From assembly GCF_000972845.2 (NCBI RefSeq), contig NC_040025.1, positions 19,275,399 through 19,339,398 of the forward strand: a stretch of 64,000 nt of DNA, read 5' to 3'. A program made the translations under genes and the position numbers. Shown here piece after piece: positions 49,321 through 62,488 of this stretch. This stretch comes from Larimichthys crocea (taxonomy: Eukaryota; Chordata; Actinopteri; Sciaenidae). The notes below the pieces were generated by a model. It was not told where the DNA came from and ran no database searches. It saw only the letters and a list, made by a program, of their open reading frames with translations. The first letter of the stretch is position 1; the number at the start of each line of letters is the position of its first letter.

Positions 49321-52300
49321 ATGGCTGCCTTTCTTCATCACTGCCCCTTTCTGAAGTCTGCCCCTAAGCCGGCTCTGAGGAGAACAGGGGCCACCTTAAT
49401 GTCTCTGGCCGATCGATGCCCCATCATCGCTCGCCAGGTCAGTGTGAGCAGCCCAGCCTCTCTGGAGGACAAGCTGAGCATCTCACCCACAAAGCCAAAA
49501 ACTCCCAGAGTTTCTGCAGTGGACCAAAAGAGGCTGTTTGCTCAAACAGCTACTCATGTGGCTGTGACTGTATCAAAAGACTGCCCCTTTGTTACCTCTC
49601 AGTTCGGGGTGGTCCGAGCCAGACCAGAAGTACAGGAGGATGTCAAAGAAGGTAAGGGGAATGAATCAGCTGTGGTGACCTCAGAGTAACTTTTACATTT
49701 CTTAAATATCAAAGTGAAGAGGGCAAGCAATTAGAAACATCTCACACTGATAGACCTGCAATCTGTTACATTTTACAGATAAAATGATTTCACTGCTGAA
49801 GAGTTTTAAGGATTTAAGGATGCTCCCAACATCAGATCAAAACAACACAGTCACCCACCTCCTCAAGGACAGCATGAGTATGTTTTACAGTTAAAATGAG
49901 CTGAAAGACATTAATATTACCTATTCAATATGCAGTCTAGTAATACATGTTTCATATCTGTATATTGAGTACTGTAAGTGAAGTCAGTCTAAACTTTCAC
50001 TCCTGCAGTGGGCCCCAGCTACGACTATGACCGCTTCTTCATTGAGAAGATTGCTGAGAAAAAGAAGGACCACACTTACAGAGTCTTCAAGACTGTAAAT
50101 AGGAGCGCTGAGATCTTCCCTTTTGCTGAGGATTACTCCATCAATGGGCGGGAGGCCTCCCAGGTGTCGGTCTGGTGCAGCAACGACTATCTGGGGATGA
50201 GTCGGCACCCACGAGTCCTCAGTGCAATCAGGTATAATCTCAAGTCAGTTGAAATCAGTCAAGTTCTTGTCAAAGAGTGAGGTATTAGGTTCAAAGACCT
50301 GCCTGTCAGTGTCTGATCATAGCATATCAAATCAAGTCAAGGAGGCAATGTCATGTTCTCTGAGTCTTTGCATTGCATTGCACCATTTGTGTTTCGATGG
50401 TAGATGTACACATGGAGGTCAGATAGTTCTTTCTGAATATAAGACACAGATTTATTGATCAGTGAAAATGATGGGACATCTTTTGGCATGGCATGTGATA
50501 CTGATCATTTTTTCCTGGATGATCCCAGAGATGCCCTGGAGAGACACGGTGCAGGAGCAGGTGGAACCAGGAACATCTCAGGCACCAGTAACTATCATGT
50601 GTCTCTGGAGAAGGAGCTGGCTCATTTACACCAGAAAGATGCAGCTCTGGTCTTCTCTTCCTGCTTTGTGGCAAATGACTCCACCCTCTTCACTTTGGCA
50701 AGGATGCTTCCAGGTAAATACTGCTATTCATAGATTGAAGTGGTTAGTGTGTTGGGGTTGTTATTGTTTAGAGGGTTTCATGGTGTGTTCAATGTCGCTT
50801 ACAGGATGCGAGATCTACTCTGATGCAGGGAACCACGCATCAATGATTCAGGGCATCAGGAACAGCAGAGCCAAACGCTTCATCTTCCGCCACAATGACA
50901 GCCGTCACCTTGAGGAATTGCTGAAAAAGTCTGACCCCAAGACACCCAAAATAGTGGCGTTTGAGACGGTGCATTCAATGGACGGTGAGTAGTGTGAAAT
51001 GTTATTTGTAGTGATAGAGGAGATCATTTAGATTTTCCACTTTTTTTGATTATTCAATTTTTTGTTTGTTTATTTAGATACATGTTGGAGAGTAAATCTA
51101 CTTAACCCAAACCTTTAGATGAAGAGTTTAGACATAAATTAGTTACATTAAAAGTCAAGATACTGATCTGACAAATGTGATGTATAGTTTTAAAATTGAA
51201 AAATATATTTTTATGGCATTATCTTTTACTGTTGTTTACTGTGCAGTGGTGATACAGTTCTGATAAAGCAAGAAAAACTCTGCAAGTGCCATTAATGAGA
51301 AGAAATGTCACTTTGCTAATTCTATATGTATATTATAGTCCACCAGTCATTATGAGCAAAGTTCATAATTGTTAGGCAATAAAAAAAAAGCCAAGTCTGG
51401 GGTGCTTATATTTCTAAAATATATAATTATTCAGTCTGTCATTCATCACTGTCTACTAAGGGAGGAAATAGTTTCCACCTCAACTCTATTTCTCTGTGTG
51501 ATATTACACCACTGACAGCTCCATAAAGCACAAGCTGAGGTAGACTGAATGGATGACTGTGAACATATCGAGGAGGATTTTTTAACACAAAAAGGTTGTT
51601 TGATAGAAATGTCTTATTATTTCTATACGTAGGAGTGATGAGTGTATGATATAAGTGTGTAGTACATATTTTTATCTTTCACAGTGATGACATTTGAAGC
51701 ATGGATTTCCTGTTGTTCACCTATATTGCACAGTGCTAATTATAACACCTTATTCTCTGGGGCTTTCAGGTGCCATATGTCCTCTGGAAGAGCTGTGCGA
51801 TGTAGCTCATCGTTATGGAGCTCTGACGTTTGTTGATGAGGTTCACGCTGTGGGTCTGTACGGAGCCCATGGAGCCGGAGTGGGAGAGAGGGACAATGTT
51901 ATGCACAAGATTGACATTGTTTCTGGGACTTTAGGTGAGTATATTTAGAATAAATCAGCTTCATGTCATTATAATATTGTCATGAAAGATGACACTAAAA
52001 GGGCAAAGCAAATGGCTTGAAACAGTCATAGATTAATTGCCGCACTTTTTGGCCAAACTCCAGTTTACAGCCACTTGCACTAACCGACACTGTCGTATTG
52101 CCAACGTGGCACCAATAACACTCAACAAGGGTGACACTGTTCCAATGTTGGTTAAATGAGGACAAGAAAGGAGTGAGCTCTCATCAAAAAAAGCAGAGGT
52201 TTTATCAGCTGGATGCTGGCTCTACACCCTCTCTGGTGGCACTGATAAAACGTCAGCAGAGAGTCTGTGCTGTGGGCAACTTTATGATAAGCGTAGGGTC

Positions 52301-54547
52301 TTAGGTTGAAATCCCTGTCAAGAACACATCAAGTGTAAACTAATCCTGGATTACAACATTTAACTTCACTGTTCACTCTGCATTTAATAAGCTTAAACTG
52401 AAATAAATGGATAGTGACATATGAACACACAGTTTAACTTGAACATTTTATAAAATATATTAAAGTGTGTGGGACTTCAAAATAGAACAGTGAGCGTTAT
52501 CAACAGCTTAAGTGAAATAAAATGTATATAAATTCATATATTCATTTAAATATTGCAACAGAAGTTGGTCTCTGCAGAGCTACCTTAACAACCACTGCAC
52601 CACCCACACTCCAGTCACGGTGTCAGAGCCTTGTATTATTACTGTTACATACAGGGCACCCTTTAAAAAAAGTTTAAATCCTAATTTCACTAAGTTTTCA
52701 GACACTAAAATTTCAGAATATATAGCCATTTTTGTTGTTGGTGGAGAAAATATCCATCAGATTCTTGATTTTAGTAAAAGTAGCAATATTTTATTGTAGA
52801 AATACATAATCATTATCAATTCGCTGAATATTTTATTGTAGAAATACATAATCATTATCAATTCGCTGTGGTTTTTGAACTGTTATGCTATATCTATCTA
52901 TCTATCTATACCTATATCTATATCTATACTTCCCAACACTGATTATTTCCTCACCTCACATAGCCTCTGTCATCTGTTGTTCCAGGCAAAGCCTTTGGCT
53001 GTGTTGGAGGCTATATCGCCAGCAGCGCCGCCCTGGTGGACACTGTGCGCTCCTACGCAGCTGGCTTCATCTTCACCACTGCCCTGCCCCCGATGGTCCT
53101 GTCTGGAGCCCTGGAGTCCGTCCGAGTCCTGAAGAGCCCTGAGGGACAGAAGCTCCGCAGAGACCACCAGAGGAACGTCAAACACATGAGGCAGCTGCTC
53201 ATGGACAAGGGCCTGCCTGTGGTCAACTGTCCCAGTCACATCATCCCCATACATGTACGAAGAATTAGCCTTGGACTCGAAACATAGAGTCCGTAGTGTT
53301 TAATTTAATTAATAAAAATATAAAATAAACAGAAATATTCAATAATAATATTACCAGCAGCCTTTATCACACATAAAGTATAACCATAGTGGATTGTGTT
53401 GAATAGAAGCATTATATCTGTTGTGGAGAAATTGCTGAAGTCAAAGGTCAATGGTGAGGTCAGGAAGAAAGAAAGGAGCCTCTGATGTCTTATGCTGTAT
53501 TATTTATTGACACTTGGCCAAGAAGAATTAGAGACACACTCAAAGTATATCAGAAGTGCCTGAGTCGGTCTCACGTTCTGACAAACTCATCTTGGTGGAT
53601 AGACTTTAAGCCCAAAGATCACACCCCAAATAGTACACGCCCAGAATTCATGGAGGTGTTATTGTCAGCATATTCTAGTCTGGAGACACAGATGTCTGTT
53701 TACGCAGATTGTAACGTCAACAACAAGCTATCTGTTATGTCTAAGAAAGCAGCAATAGGTCTCTTCGACCCCGGCCACCACAGTGTTGAGATATGGTGGC
53801 ACCTAGTCAAAGACAAACAATTAATACTGCTAAAGACCTCAGGGCCCACATGTGACCATGTGTAGCCTAAGGGTAGAAAATTCAAAAATTCCAAAACAAT
53901 ATCACTTCCATTTTCTAGGTGGGCAACGCTGAACTGAACACCAAGATGTGTGACACCCTGCTGGAGAGACATAACATCTATGTCCAGGCCATCAACTACC
54001 CCACAGTGCCTCGTGGCGAGGAGCTGCTGCGCCTGGCTCCATCTCCTCATCACAAACCCCCAATGATGGAGTACTTTGTGGGTGAGTGTTGGGATGCTTA
54101 CTGAAATTAGGTCAGAGTTAAGTGGGGACAATGGCTGGTACAAGTGATTTATGTCTGTCTGTAGTGAGCTCTGTCTTCTTGGCATCCACCTGTCATCACA
54201 TACTGCAGTGCAGTCAAAATGACAATACTCTGTAGACATCTTTAAATCGTTGTCCTTTAGCAGCAAAACTACACCATAACTTTAGTGTGTGCTCGCTGAA
54301 ATAACCAGACATGACATTTTAAGACAGTTAAATAGAAATAAATATTGGCATTTAATCCTCATTAATGTCTGTTTCATTGACAGATAAACTGGTGGAGGTG
54401 TGGAAGGAAGCAGGACTCCCCCTCAACAACTCGGCCTCGGCTTCTTGCACCTTCTGTGACCGTCCGCTACACCTTGACCTTATGAGCGAGTGGGAGAAAT
54501 CCTGCTTCGGCAACATGGAACCACAATATATTACTGTGTATGCATAA
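49321..54547 (+). CDS. alas2: 5-aminolevulinate synthase, erythroid type (ALAS2), 592 aa, complete, nine coding exons
   Basis: Coding exons: 49321-49651 (exon from 49300), 49779-49877, 50009-50231, 50529-50713, 50805-50984, 51770-51934, 52986-53254, 53919-54081 and 54384-54547; 1779 nt with consistent phases. The enzyme condenses glycine and succinyl-CoA in the mitochondrial matrix using PLP, the first step of haem synthesis. The N-terminal presequence carries three haem-regulatory Cys-Pro motifs (C8-P9, C33-P34, C88-P89). The core has [36 protein letters not shown] and [12 protein letters not shown]. The PLP Schiff-base Lys is K396 in [13 protein letters not shown], the first full codon of exon 7 of the coding set. 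The C-terminus ([15 protein letters not shown], then TVYA) is ALAS2-type, not ALAS1. Length is close to human ALAS2 (587). Divergent from the NECAB-family gene, convergent with ttc34. Confidence 0.97.
52785..52868. repeat. Perfect 42-bp tandem duplication in an alas2 intron
   Basis: The 42 bases at 52785-52826 (beginning aatattttattgtag) are repeated exactly at 52827-52868. A short (CTAT)n run follows at about 52892-52925, some 60 bp before the acceptor of the PLP-lysine exon. Confidence 0.95.
53255..53918 (+). other. alas2 intron containing a 126-codon open frame
   Basis: An ORF runs at 53485-53865 on the plus strand, encoding a sequence with [14 protein letters not shown] and ending GPTCDHV. 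It has no acceptor or donor that would keep the alas2 frame, and I recognise no domain. It may be a degenerate mobile-element piece or chance. Confidence 0.4.
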
Positions 54548-54756
54548 TACCAAAGTGCATGTAGTTACTCATACAGTATATGTATACATTTAATGATAGG
54601 TATATTCAACATCCTTTTAATTTGTGAAGTCCAGATGCTCTGAGACGTGTACTGAGGTACTGATTTGTAGCACATTTGGCCAAATTGCAGTTTATTTATT
54701 TCTGTTTTCCTGCATTTATGCTCACTAAATTGTGTTTGCTGTCATGGACATGATTA

Positions 54757-54787
54757 AATAAAGTTGTGCATCCTCCATTTATTTATT
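54757..54787. terminator. Facing poly(A) signals of alas2 and ttc34
   Basis: AATAAA on the plus strand at 54757-54762 ends alas2 about 210 nt after its stop. On the minus strand AATAAA reads at 54778-54783 and 54782-54787, about 490 nt after the ttc34 stop, with an alternative at 54869-54874. Transcripts using these signals would overlap slightly or just abut. Confidence 0.6.
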
Positions 54788-55274
54788 TTTTAAGCATAAA
54801 ACCTGCACACTGGGCACTTTCTTTAAATTATTTATCTAGGTGTGATGGTTTGAATTAAACTATGCTATTTTATTTCATGTTGCGTGATTTCCTTAACACC
54901 ATTTAATCATCATGCTTTGCGTCCATTTCCACAATAACTCAATAGCTGAAGTTTCAGTCATAAAATGTATGAACTATAATCAAAGCCTCAAAACATTCAA
55001 TAAATTTATGGTGTTGAGAATCTCTACCATTCACATACCCTTCTCTTATTCAATATATTGCGTTTGTGTCATTATAAAGATATTAAATGTTTTAACAAAT
55101 ACTGCTGTCAATCCTACAAACCTATGTAGAAACTGGAAGACATAATATGAACTGAAGCACTGTGTCCTCAAAGAACCTTTAAAAGATATCTCATCAGTTG
55201 GATTGAACCTCCATAATACGACATCTTTAGGTATAGGCACTGACACTGCTGGAGCTCCTGCTCCCTGTGCGATT

Positions 55275-58200
55275 CTAGTTGACATTGCAGGGGCTGGCCA
55301 CTTCTCGTTTGACCCTTGCCCTCAATCTACGAAGCTCTGTGTTCTCACTGTCCACAACAAGGCCACATTCAATCAATGTCCAGGCTTTATCGAGCTGCTG
55401 CTCTCCATAGTGCTGCAACGCCCCCCGCAGGAAGCACTCAGCCACACGTAGCCTCCCCAGACCAGCCTCCACACACTGAATGGCCCGGTTCTTGTGGAGC
55501 TCCAAGGCCTGAGTGAAGTCCTCCAGAGCTGCTCCTTCTCTGGAACAGAGCACCAGGCTTCGGCCTCGCCGACACAAGTCCTCCACCCATATTTGGGGGT
55601 CGTCTGAGCAGCTGGAGTCACTGTGTCTCTGGATAACTTTGTCCAGGTCAGCTATGGCTCGCTCGTGTAAGCCCAGCTGAGCGAGGCAGGCAGCCCGCTG
55701 GCGAAGATACTGGAGTCTGTGATTGCCAACTGCTTGTACAGCCACAGTCAGGAGTGTGACTGCCTGATCCCACTGGCCAACAGATGCCACACTGCCGGCC
55801 TCCTGTGCTGCTGCCTGTTACAATACAGAGCAATTCATCTGCAATTTATAAATGCATACTCTTTATTTCTAATACTTTAGCTTGGTGAACAAAATATGCT
55901 GCTGTAAGTATTGTAAAATTGTTCAATGATGTTCATCATCATTCGTTATGGATACTGCATTTTTTCTGACCCTACTGTCCATTTCAAGGAGAGATCCTGA
56001 TCTGAAACTCCTACCTCTCTTGTGTGCTTGCATATACTTCAAAGATTATACAGTATATGTCTATTTATATCTATTTTTTAATGTATTTCAGCTTCTTAGT
56101 ATATTAACATTTTAGCATTTTAGTATTTAGATGTAAACAGTGAAGTAAATAAGAATGGTACCATGTAAAAACATCAGACAGCACAAACTTTGTGAAAGTA
56201 ACATTAAATTGTTTTCAGAAAAGATAACAGGGCCATCATGAAATCACAGAGGAGATCAGTTCTGACAGTGTGACAGCAATGATTCAGTTTTATAATCCAT
56301 TTAGTGAGTGAGTTTATTCTAAAATCCAATAACTACATAATATGCCTTAACAGTTGTTTAATCTTATATGTTGGTTTTATTTATTTGCAACACCTGTCTA
56401 TATGTCTTCTATCTAAACAGGCAGAGATGTAAGCACATTTTTTAGTCCTGTTATGAAAATGTATGCAATAAATGATGAGAGACTAATTTGCTGATAATGG
56501 TATAATAAGAAATGCAGCAACAGCTTGAACAAAGTTGCTCATTCTGTACTGAGTCTAGGATTTCTGTGAGTAGGCCTACCTGTGCCATGTGTTTTCGCTG
56601 ATTGAATGGGATCAGAGCCAGCAGGAAGTCTAGACTGGATGAGTCTTTCTCAGTCAGTTTGCTGAGCCTGCGTGCCGCGCTGCGGTAGTTCTGCTGCCAG
56701 GCCTCTACCACCCCCACCCTGGCCTGGGCCACTGCATCTCTTGGCTCCTGGCCAAACACCTGACACAGATGAGCACCTGCTGCCTTAACTTCACCTGGAG
56801 CAGATGGACCATAACAGCAGGAGTAAGGATTACTGTAAAGAAGGAGCACAGTTAAATGGTTCTTTTATCAAACCAACAACTTCTGGCAGCAATGTTTGGC
56901 CAAGTTCCCATCTCACCTTTGGCTAACAGTATGTCCACATAGAGGAGATGCCATCTTGGGTCTCTGCAGTCTGTCCTCATCAGAGCTCCACCGATTATAA
57001 AAGCCTCTCTGAGGTGCTCTTCGTGGCAGGGGACAGCATTAACGATCAGGATGTCTGACAGATTGGCACGACAGAACTGATGCAGCCAATCACAGACCAG
57101 CTTCCGTGCTTTGTCCTTGAGTGAAAGGATGTCTTTGATGACTATGTCAGTACTTATCTGAAGTGCTGCCAGGATATCTTGAGTGCACTCCTAAGGGGAA
57201 AAGTCAATTTGAATGTTATATATTGAAATTGAACATAAACCATATTGCCTGCAGCTGTACCGTGTAAAAACATATCTGTCTTATGAGCCAAAATGTAAAT
57301 ATATTTATGAAAGAAAAGCATGAGATCCTATAGATTTGATTTGCCCAAATGATTCCTTGTGTTTGGTGTGCTGGCTTATCTGCCAACACAAAATGAGACA
57401 TCTGGATACTGGTGCTTTACAGATGTCACTATATGTTATGTGAAATATATATGAAATTAAAAAGTAAAATTACCTTTCACTGCGAGTTTCAGCAGCTAAT
57501 GTGTAAAGCTGTCTAGTGTAGCTTGAAGTTGAGAGAAAAAGAATTCACTTTATAAATTATAACCTTTTGTTGGTTCAGCACGAGATAGGTGAAGCCTCGT
57601 CCACAGAGTGCCTGAACATGTTTTGGGTGCTCCTTCAGGATGGCACTGAAATCAAAGATGGCTGTCTTTCGTTGGCCCAGCAGGACATAACACCTCCCTC
57701 TCTCCAGCAAAGAGTCTGCTGCCTCACCACCTTGGAAAAATATGTAATTGGTTTTGCAATATTGACAGCATTATTGTTTTCCATTGCATTTGCTACTCCT
57801 TTACACAGACATAAACAAGCACTGATTCAAACACAGTTTAATAGCACATATTGAAATGGCTTCACGTTTCTTCTCAGGTTGGCTGCCCTCTATAATGTGT
57901 TCACTTTATTGAATGATGTACCTCTGCTGGACTGAAGCCAAACACACAAAAACAAAGCTCCTGGTTTGTGCCCTTTATCTCTGCAGTTGTTCCCCCTATC
58001 TAGGTTAAAGTATTACCCACTATTAATTAAGTCAACAATCAGAATCTGACCAACAACAACCATCAATATCTCATCAATTTGACTCTAATCACCAGAGGCC
58101 ATGATAGCGATGGAGAGATATGCCACAGCCTCCCTGACAGCTCTTTCCTCTCGTGTGGCCTCCAGGATGCGTTTCGCAGCAGAGTGACAGTGTGCCTGCA

Positions 58201-61200
58201 GCAGTCCCCGATCCTTTGGTCGTGCCACCGCCAACAGGGGGCGCAAGCAGCTTGTATCACCGCACTGAATGAGTTTTTTCAGCAGCTGCAGGGAAAACAG
58301 ACAGAGCATCTTTAGCTCTTTCACTGAAGGCTACCTGACTTGATACAACCTTGTGCTTGTGGTGCATCGCTTCAGAATAATGTTTACTACAAATGTTATT
58401 CAGTTCAGTCCAGTTAATCATTTGAGATCGGCTGAGACTACACTTGTTGACTACTAATGTATAACAATCAATAAAAAGTGTTTTTTTTATTATGTGGTTA
58501 TGTGTTGCAGCATTTCAGCATTTCTAAAATCTAAAAAATGGTTTGTCACTCAGTGACATACTGTATGTAAACCAGGCCCATCTAATTTGCCTTGAAACCC
58601 AATAACTGAATGTCATTTGAATCTTAGAGGGATGTTTGTGATATTTAAATAAAAGGAAAGTCACAGCAAAAGCTCTGCTGCATATCTGTGACTAACAAAA
58701 ACGACATAAAAACAATTCAGACTCAATCATTCAGTGAATTAGAGAAAAACAATCTGATTGGTCGGTCTAAAACATCATTGGTGATTAGACTGTTTTAAAT
58801 GTTTCTCTTTTTTGTTTATTTATATGCATGTGTGGGACTGTGCTTGGTGAAAAAGGCAAAAATATCTCATATACAAATTTTAAAATCTAATTAGCGAGGG
58901 TAAATAATAATAATTAATCCTTGTGGTTCCTTATTTATTAAATGTAGACACATTGAAGCTGTGTCCAGAGAGCAATGTGGATGAATGAGAATAACACAGG
59001 CCTTTCTTGCAATAACACTATTGTGAATTTTATTTTATTTTATTCTAATCAACAGCAGGACAATTCAGCTCAAGCCACTTAAAGAGGATACACTGCAACT
59101 TGTTGCAAACTCAAAACCTTAGTGACAGGTGTTCCCAAACAAACCAAATCATGCAAATGTGACCTTGTGTAACACATATACACCAGGAAAGGAACAAAAA
59201 TGTCAATTTCATGTATGGTATATGTGCAGAAATTACAATTAGGATTGTAAAATCACTGATTGAAACTGGGTCTGAGTTGTGAAAACATTGCTGCCATCAC
59301 TGCCCCAAAACATACATACCTGATTGGTGTCATAAAGAAAGCCTCTGTGCAGCTGCAGCAGGGCGAGGCGAGCCAGTATGGGTGCCCGAGGACTGATGGG
59401 GCCAACAGAAAGTAGTAACCTGTAAGCCTCCTCCACTCGGCCAAGCTGGTACAAAGCATCTGCTGCCAGGATTTGAGACCCATCAGCACTGGGCTGGAGC
59501 TCCATCAACAGCACAGCCAGGGACTGGACACCAGCAGGAGTCCTAATGTAAAGAGTGTATTGAGCTGAACTTTATTAAAGAATAAGTAAACTAAAAATTG
59601 CTAGACATTTTGATCATAGGAATAGCACAGATGTTTCTAATGACTCAGTTTTATCATTAATTTTATTACTCATTGCTTTTCATACTGTGATATGTCATAA
59701 TCTCTTCCGAAGGCCTATTGAGTAGGCTGTCTGTGATTTAAATATCATACCCTGATCTGTGGTTTTCTCTTTTTGTTGGTGCATGAAGCTGATTCTCTTG
59801 CTGGGAGTCTCCACTGGTACTAGACCTGGATTCGTGCTCTCCAGTCCCCTCCAGCATGACTCGTCCCTGCTCAAGTAAAACAGTAAACAGCAGCCCCCGG
59901 TAGTTCCATGGCACTAAGCAGCGAACAGTCAGTGCTGTTTCCTGAGGATGCAGTCTGCTTGCTGTCACATAGTCTAGAGCTGTGAGGTAGTTTAAGCTGC
60001 CCATCATGCGGAGGAGGCCCCTGCCACACAGCGCCCGCACACAGCTGGACGGATGGGGGGCATTGTGTTCAATCACAGCCTGGAAGTCTTCCAACGCCCC
60101 CTTATGGTCATCAGAGAGAAGTCGCGCATATCCACGAAGAACCTGCACTGTGTTTTGATAGCTCTGGTGGCCTTGGGCAGCAGCTAGCTGGCTACAGATT
60201 GAGAGGGCCTCTTTGTGTTCTCCTCTGAGGAGAAGACAGTCAGCCAGTCGTACCCGCAGCTCTCTGCCTCCCCCGTCAGGCTCTAAATGGCACAGAGTCC
60301 GTAACTGGGTGATCACAGGGTCCAGCAGCTCAACTCCATCAGTGGACCGCAGGTCTGGGCGGATGAGAACCCTTTCTCTGTAAGCAGACAGGCCCCTTTC
60401 TGCCTGCTGACGGAGATGCTTGCGAGCAGCCACCCCTGTGCCATGATCTGTGAATAGCTTTTGGAAATAAATTCGAGCAGTGGCCGGGTGGATCTCAAAT
60501 GCCTCCCCTAGATCTCTGCACGCTTCTGCAGCACGCCCACCTGCTGACAAGCAGGCAGCTGCACGACCGGTTAGGAATCCAGCCCTCTTCTCAGAAGTGT
60601 CTTGGAGTGACTTGTGTGTACTACTGTCGGATGTTTTCTGACCATGATGCAAGAGAGCAGAGTACACCTCTGCACTGTCCCCAAACCTGCCTGCCAAAAA
60701 CAAATATGCTGCTTGAAGTTCCTGAACTTCTCTATCAGCAGGTGAGATAGCCAACAAAAACTCAATAAGTATAGAAGAGGCCTCTCCATCTATCTTTTCA
60801 TCCTCCTTTGTTGTAACTAGATACTCGCTCTCAAACATCAGAGAAGGATGTATGTGCAGTACCTGGTCTGTAAAAGCCCTCACTATTTTGGGCAAGTGCT
60901 GAGCTTGTCTGTTCTTAATCAATGTGACGGTGTCCAATTTGTTATTCTGATAAGCTTTGAGGTAAAGCTTCAGCCCCTTGATGCTGTGAGGCTCTGACAA
61001 CAAGCAGGCCAGGGCACGAGTTATCTCTAACACCATACTGGTCGCACCCTGTAGATGAGAGTTTCGCTTCCCATCAAGCAGAGCAGTGCAGCGAGCAAAA
61101 ATCTCCTCGCAGCCATGCCCGCCACTCTGAAGGAGAGACTCCATTTTGAAAATGGTGGCTGACAGATTGTTGGGGCAGAGTGTGGATAGAAACACAGCTG

Positions 61201-61450
61201 CGAGACCTTTGTTAAGACCCTCAGCAGGCTGGTTCTCCTCGTTACCGTCAAGCCAACCTTCAAGGGTAGAGATCACCGCACCCAGGCTGGATTTCATTTT
61301 GCGCATGTGAGACACGGTGGAGGCGGCGTGAGTCCTGAAGGCAGACATGTAGAGAGAGGTGGCCCTACCGAGCTCTCCAGCCTCGAGGAACTTGTCTGCT
61401 TCCTCACATAGCTCAGAAACAGTGTCTCCAGGTCGAACCACAGCAGTCAT
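55275..61450 (-). CDS. ttc34: Tetratricopeptide repeat protein 34-like, 1103 aa, complete, seven coding exons
   Basis: Minus-strand coding exons: 61450-59751, 59542-59320, 58285-58093, 57730-57564, 57190-56917, 56794-56580 and 55814-55275; 3312 nt, phases consistent. The start is the ATG at 61450 (MTAVVRPGDTVSELC); the longer open frame upstream begins with GTG, not ATG. The first exon is 1.7 kb and unusually long for this window. The protein is almost entirely helical repeats: LCEEADKFLEAGELGRATSL, QAAYLFLAGRFGDSAEVYSA, GRAAACLSAGGRAAEACRDL, RLADCLLLRGEHKEALSICS, RGYARLLSDDHKGALEDFQA, RGRCYVLLGQRKTAIFDFSA and RAACLAQLGLHERAIADLDK, each with TPR-type G/A/Y spacing. No catalytic domain or membrane segment. 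I recall TTC34 as having this layout; function is poorly known. It is convergent with alas2. Confidence 0.8.
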
Positions 61451-61545
61451 GATCAGTGCAGCGGGACCCCCTTTATCTGTTTGCCTCACTTCACCTCTTC
61501 ACAGCGATGTCACCTGATGATTAAAAACAGGAAATAACTTTCAAA

Positions 61546-61637
61546 TCATTGGGTTAAATAGCATGTACGACAAACATTTTGACTATACCATTCATTGGGT
61601 TAAATAGCATGTACGACAAACATTTTGACTATACCAT
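61546..61637. repeat. Perfect 46-bp tandem duplication upstream of the ttc34 start exon
   Basis: Bases 61546-61591 (beginning tcattgggttaaatagc) recur exactly at 61592-61637, in the ttc34 5' intron. Confidence 0.96.
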
Positions 61638-61748
61638 AGCTGGAAAGACACACGTGTTTGTAATGACATTAACAGTGACACAAGAGCCCTGAAACCAAAG
61701 CATCCATATGATTAAGTTTATTATTATCGGCTTGAATTTCACTGATGA

Positions 61749-61928
61749 GATATATATATAATATATATATATATATAATATATATATTATATATATATAT
61801 ATACACACACACACATAATATAATATATATATATAATTATATTTATATATTATAGATATATATATAAAATAAATAAAATAAAAAAAATAATATATATACA
61901 TATATATATATATACACACACACACATA

Positions 61929-61983
<55 letters not shown>

Positions 61984-61993
61984 TATAATAATA

Positions 61994-62031
<38 letters not shown>
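61749..62031. repeat. AT-dinucleotide tract with CA runs, ending in a long poly-T
   Basis: About 250 bp of almost pure (AT)n with embedded ACACAC islands at about 61803 and 61914, followed by about 33 consecutive T residues (61998-62031). It lies in the ttc34 5' intron. Reverse-complement AT arms could form cruciforms; sequence accuracy and length here are doubtful. Confidence 0.9.
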
Positions 62032-62034
<3 letters not shown>

Positions 62035-62398
62035 AGTATGATACTGATGCAAGTCCCTGTTTTAGCAGCAGTATTTGTGTTTTATTAAAAAGAATAAATT
62101 ATTTTATCTTCAGCCAAACATGTTTGAAAATCATAACCTGCTTTGCATCAGTATTGCAAAACAAGAGACACACATTGGTAAACAGAGGAACTGCTGATAC
62201 TACTTTTATTGACAGGCAATGCAAGTCGTTTTGCAAACTTTAAATTTTGTCAGCCCTCTGTGTAATTACAGAAGACGTCCTGCTTCCTGTGGACATGGCT
62301 CACCTACCTGCTCCTTTGAATTTTGCTGAAAAAAAAAAAAAAAAGCGTCTGAACTTGAACAAAACCCTGACTTTTTTTAAAGTTAGGAAACAACTCAC

Positions 62399-62474
62399 CG
62401 ATACGGTCGGTGTCAGTTCTCTTCCATGGAGAACAGAAAACCTCGGAGCCATTTTTTGTAATTCAATAGGCTCA
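62399..62474 (-). other. ttc34: Probable ttc34 5' noncoding exon with uORF
   Basis: A strong donor (TATCG/gtgagt) reads on the minus strand at 62399/62398. The matching acceptor (aatcatcag/GTGACATCG) lies at about 61514, 64 nt above the main ATG. Within the exon ATG at 62452-62450 has an A at -3 and G at +4 and would encode MAPRFSVLHGRELTPTVS. After splicing it continues VTSL and stops before the main start, giving a uORF of about 22 codons. Confidence 0.45.
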
Positions 62475-62488
62475 GTTGCCTTGGCAAC
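62475..62488. promoter_or_regulatory. ttc34: RFX-type X-box near the ttc34 promoter
   Basis: GTTGCCTTGGCAAC is a near-perfect palindrome matching the RYYNYY-N(1-3)-RRNRAC X-box consensus, bound by RFX factors at ciliary genes. It lies about 23 bp above the uORF ATG of ttc34 on the minus strand. A second looser match, GTTGCTAATGGAAAC, lies at 62705-62719. Confidence 0.65.

Noticed and set aside
53700..54266. 188-codon minus-strand frame across an alas2 exon
   Set aside because: Mirror of the conserved alas2 exon 53919-54081 plus intron; no family similarity.
61451..61489. Upstream extension of ttc34
   Set aside because: That frame begins with GTG, not ATG, and the segment lies within the inferred 5' UTR; the first ATG is at 61450.
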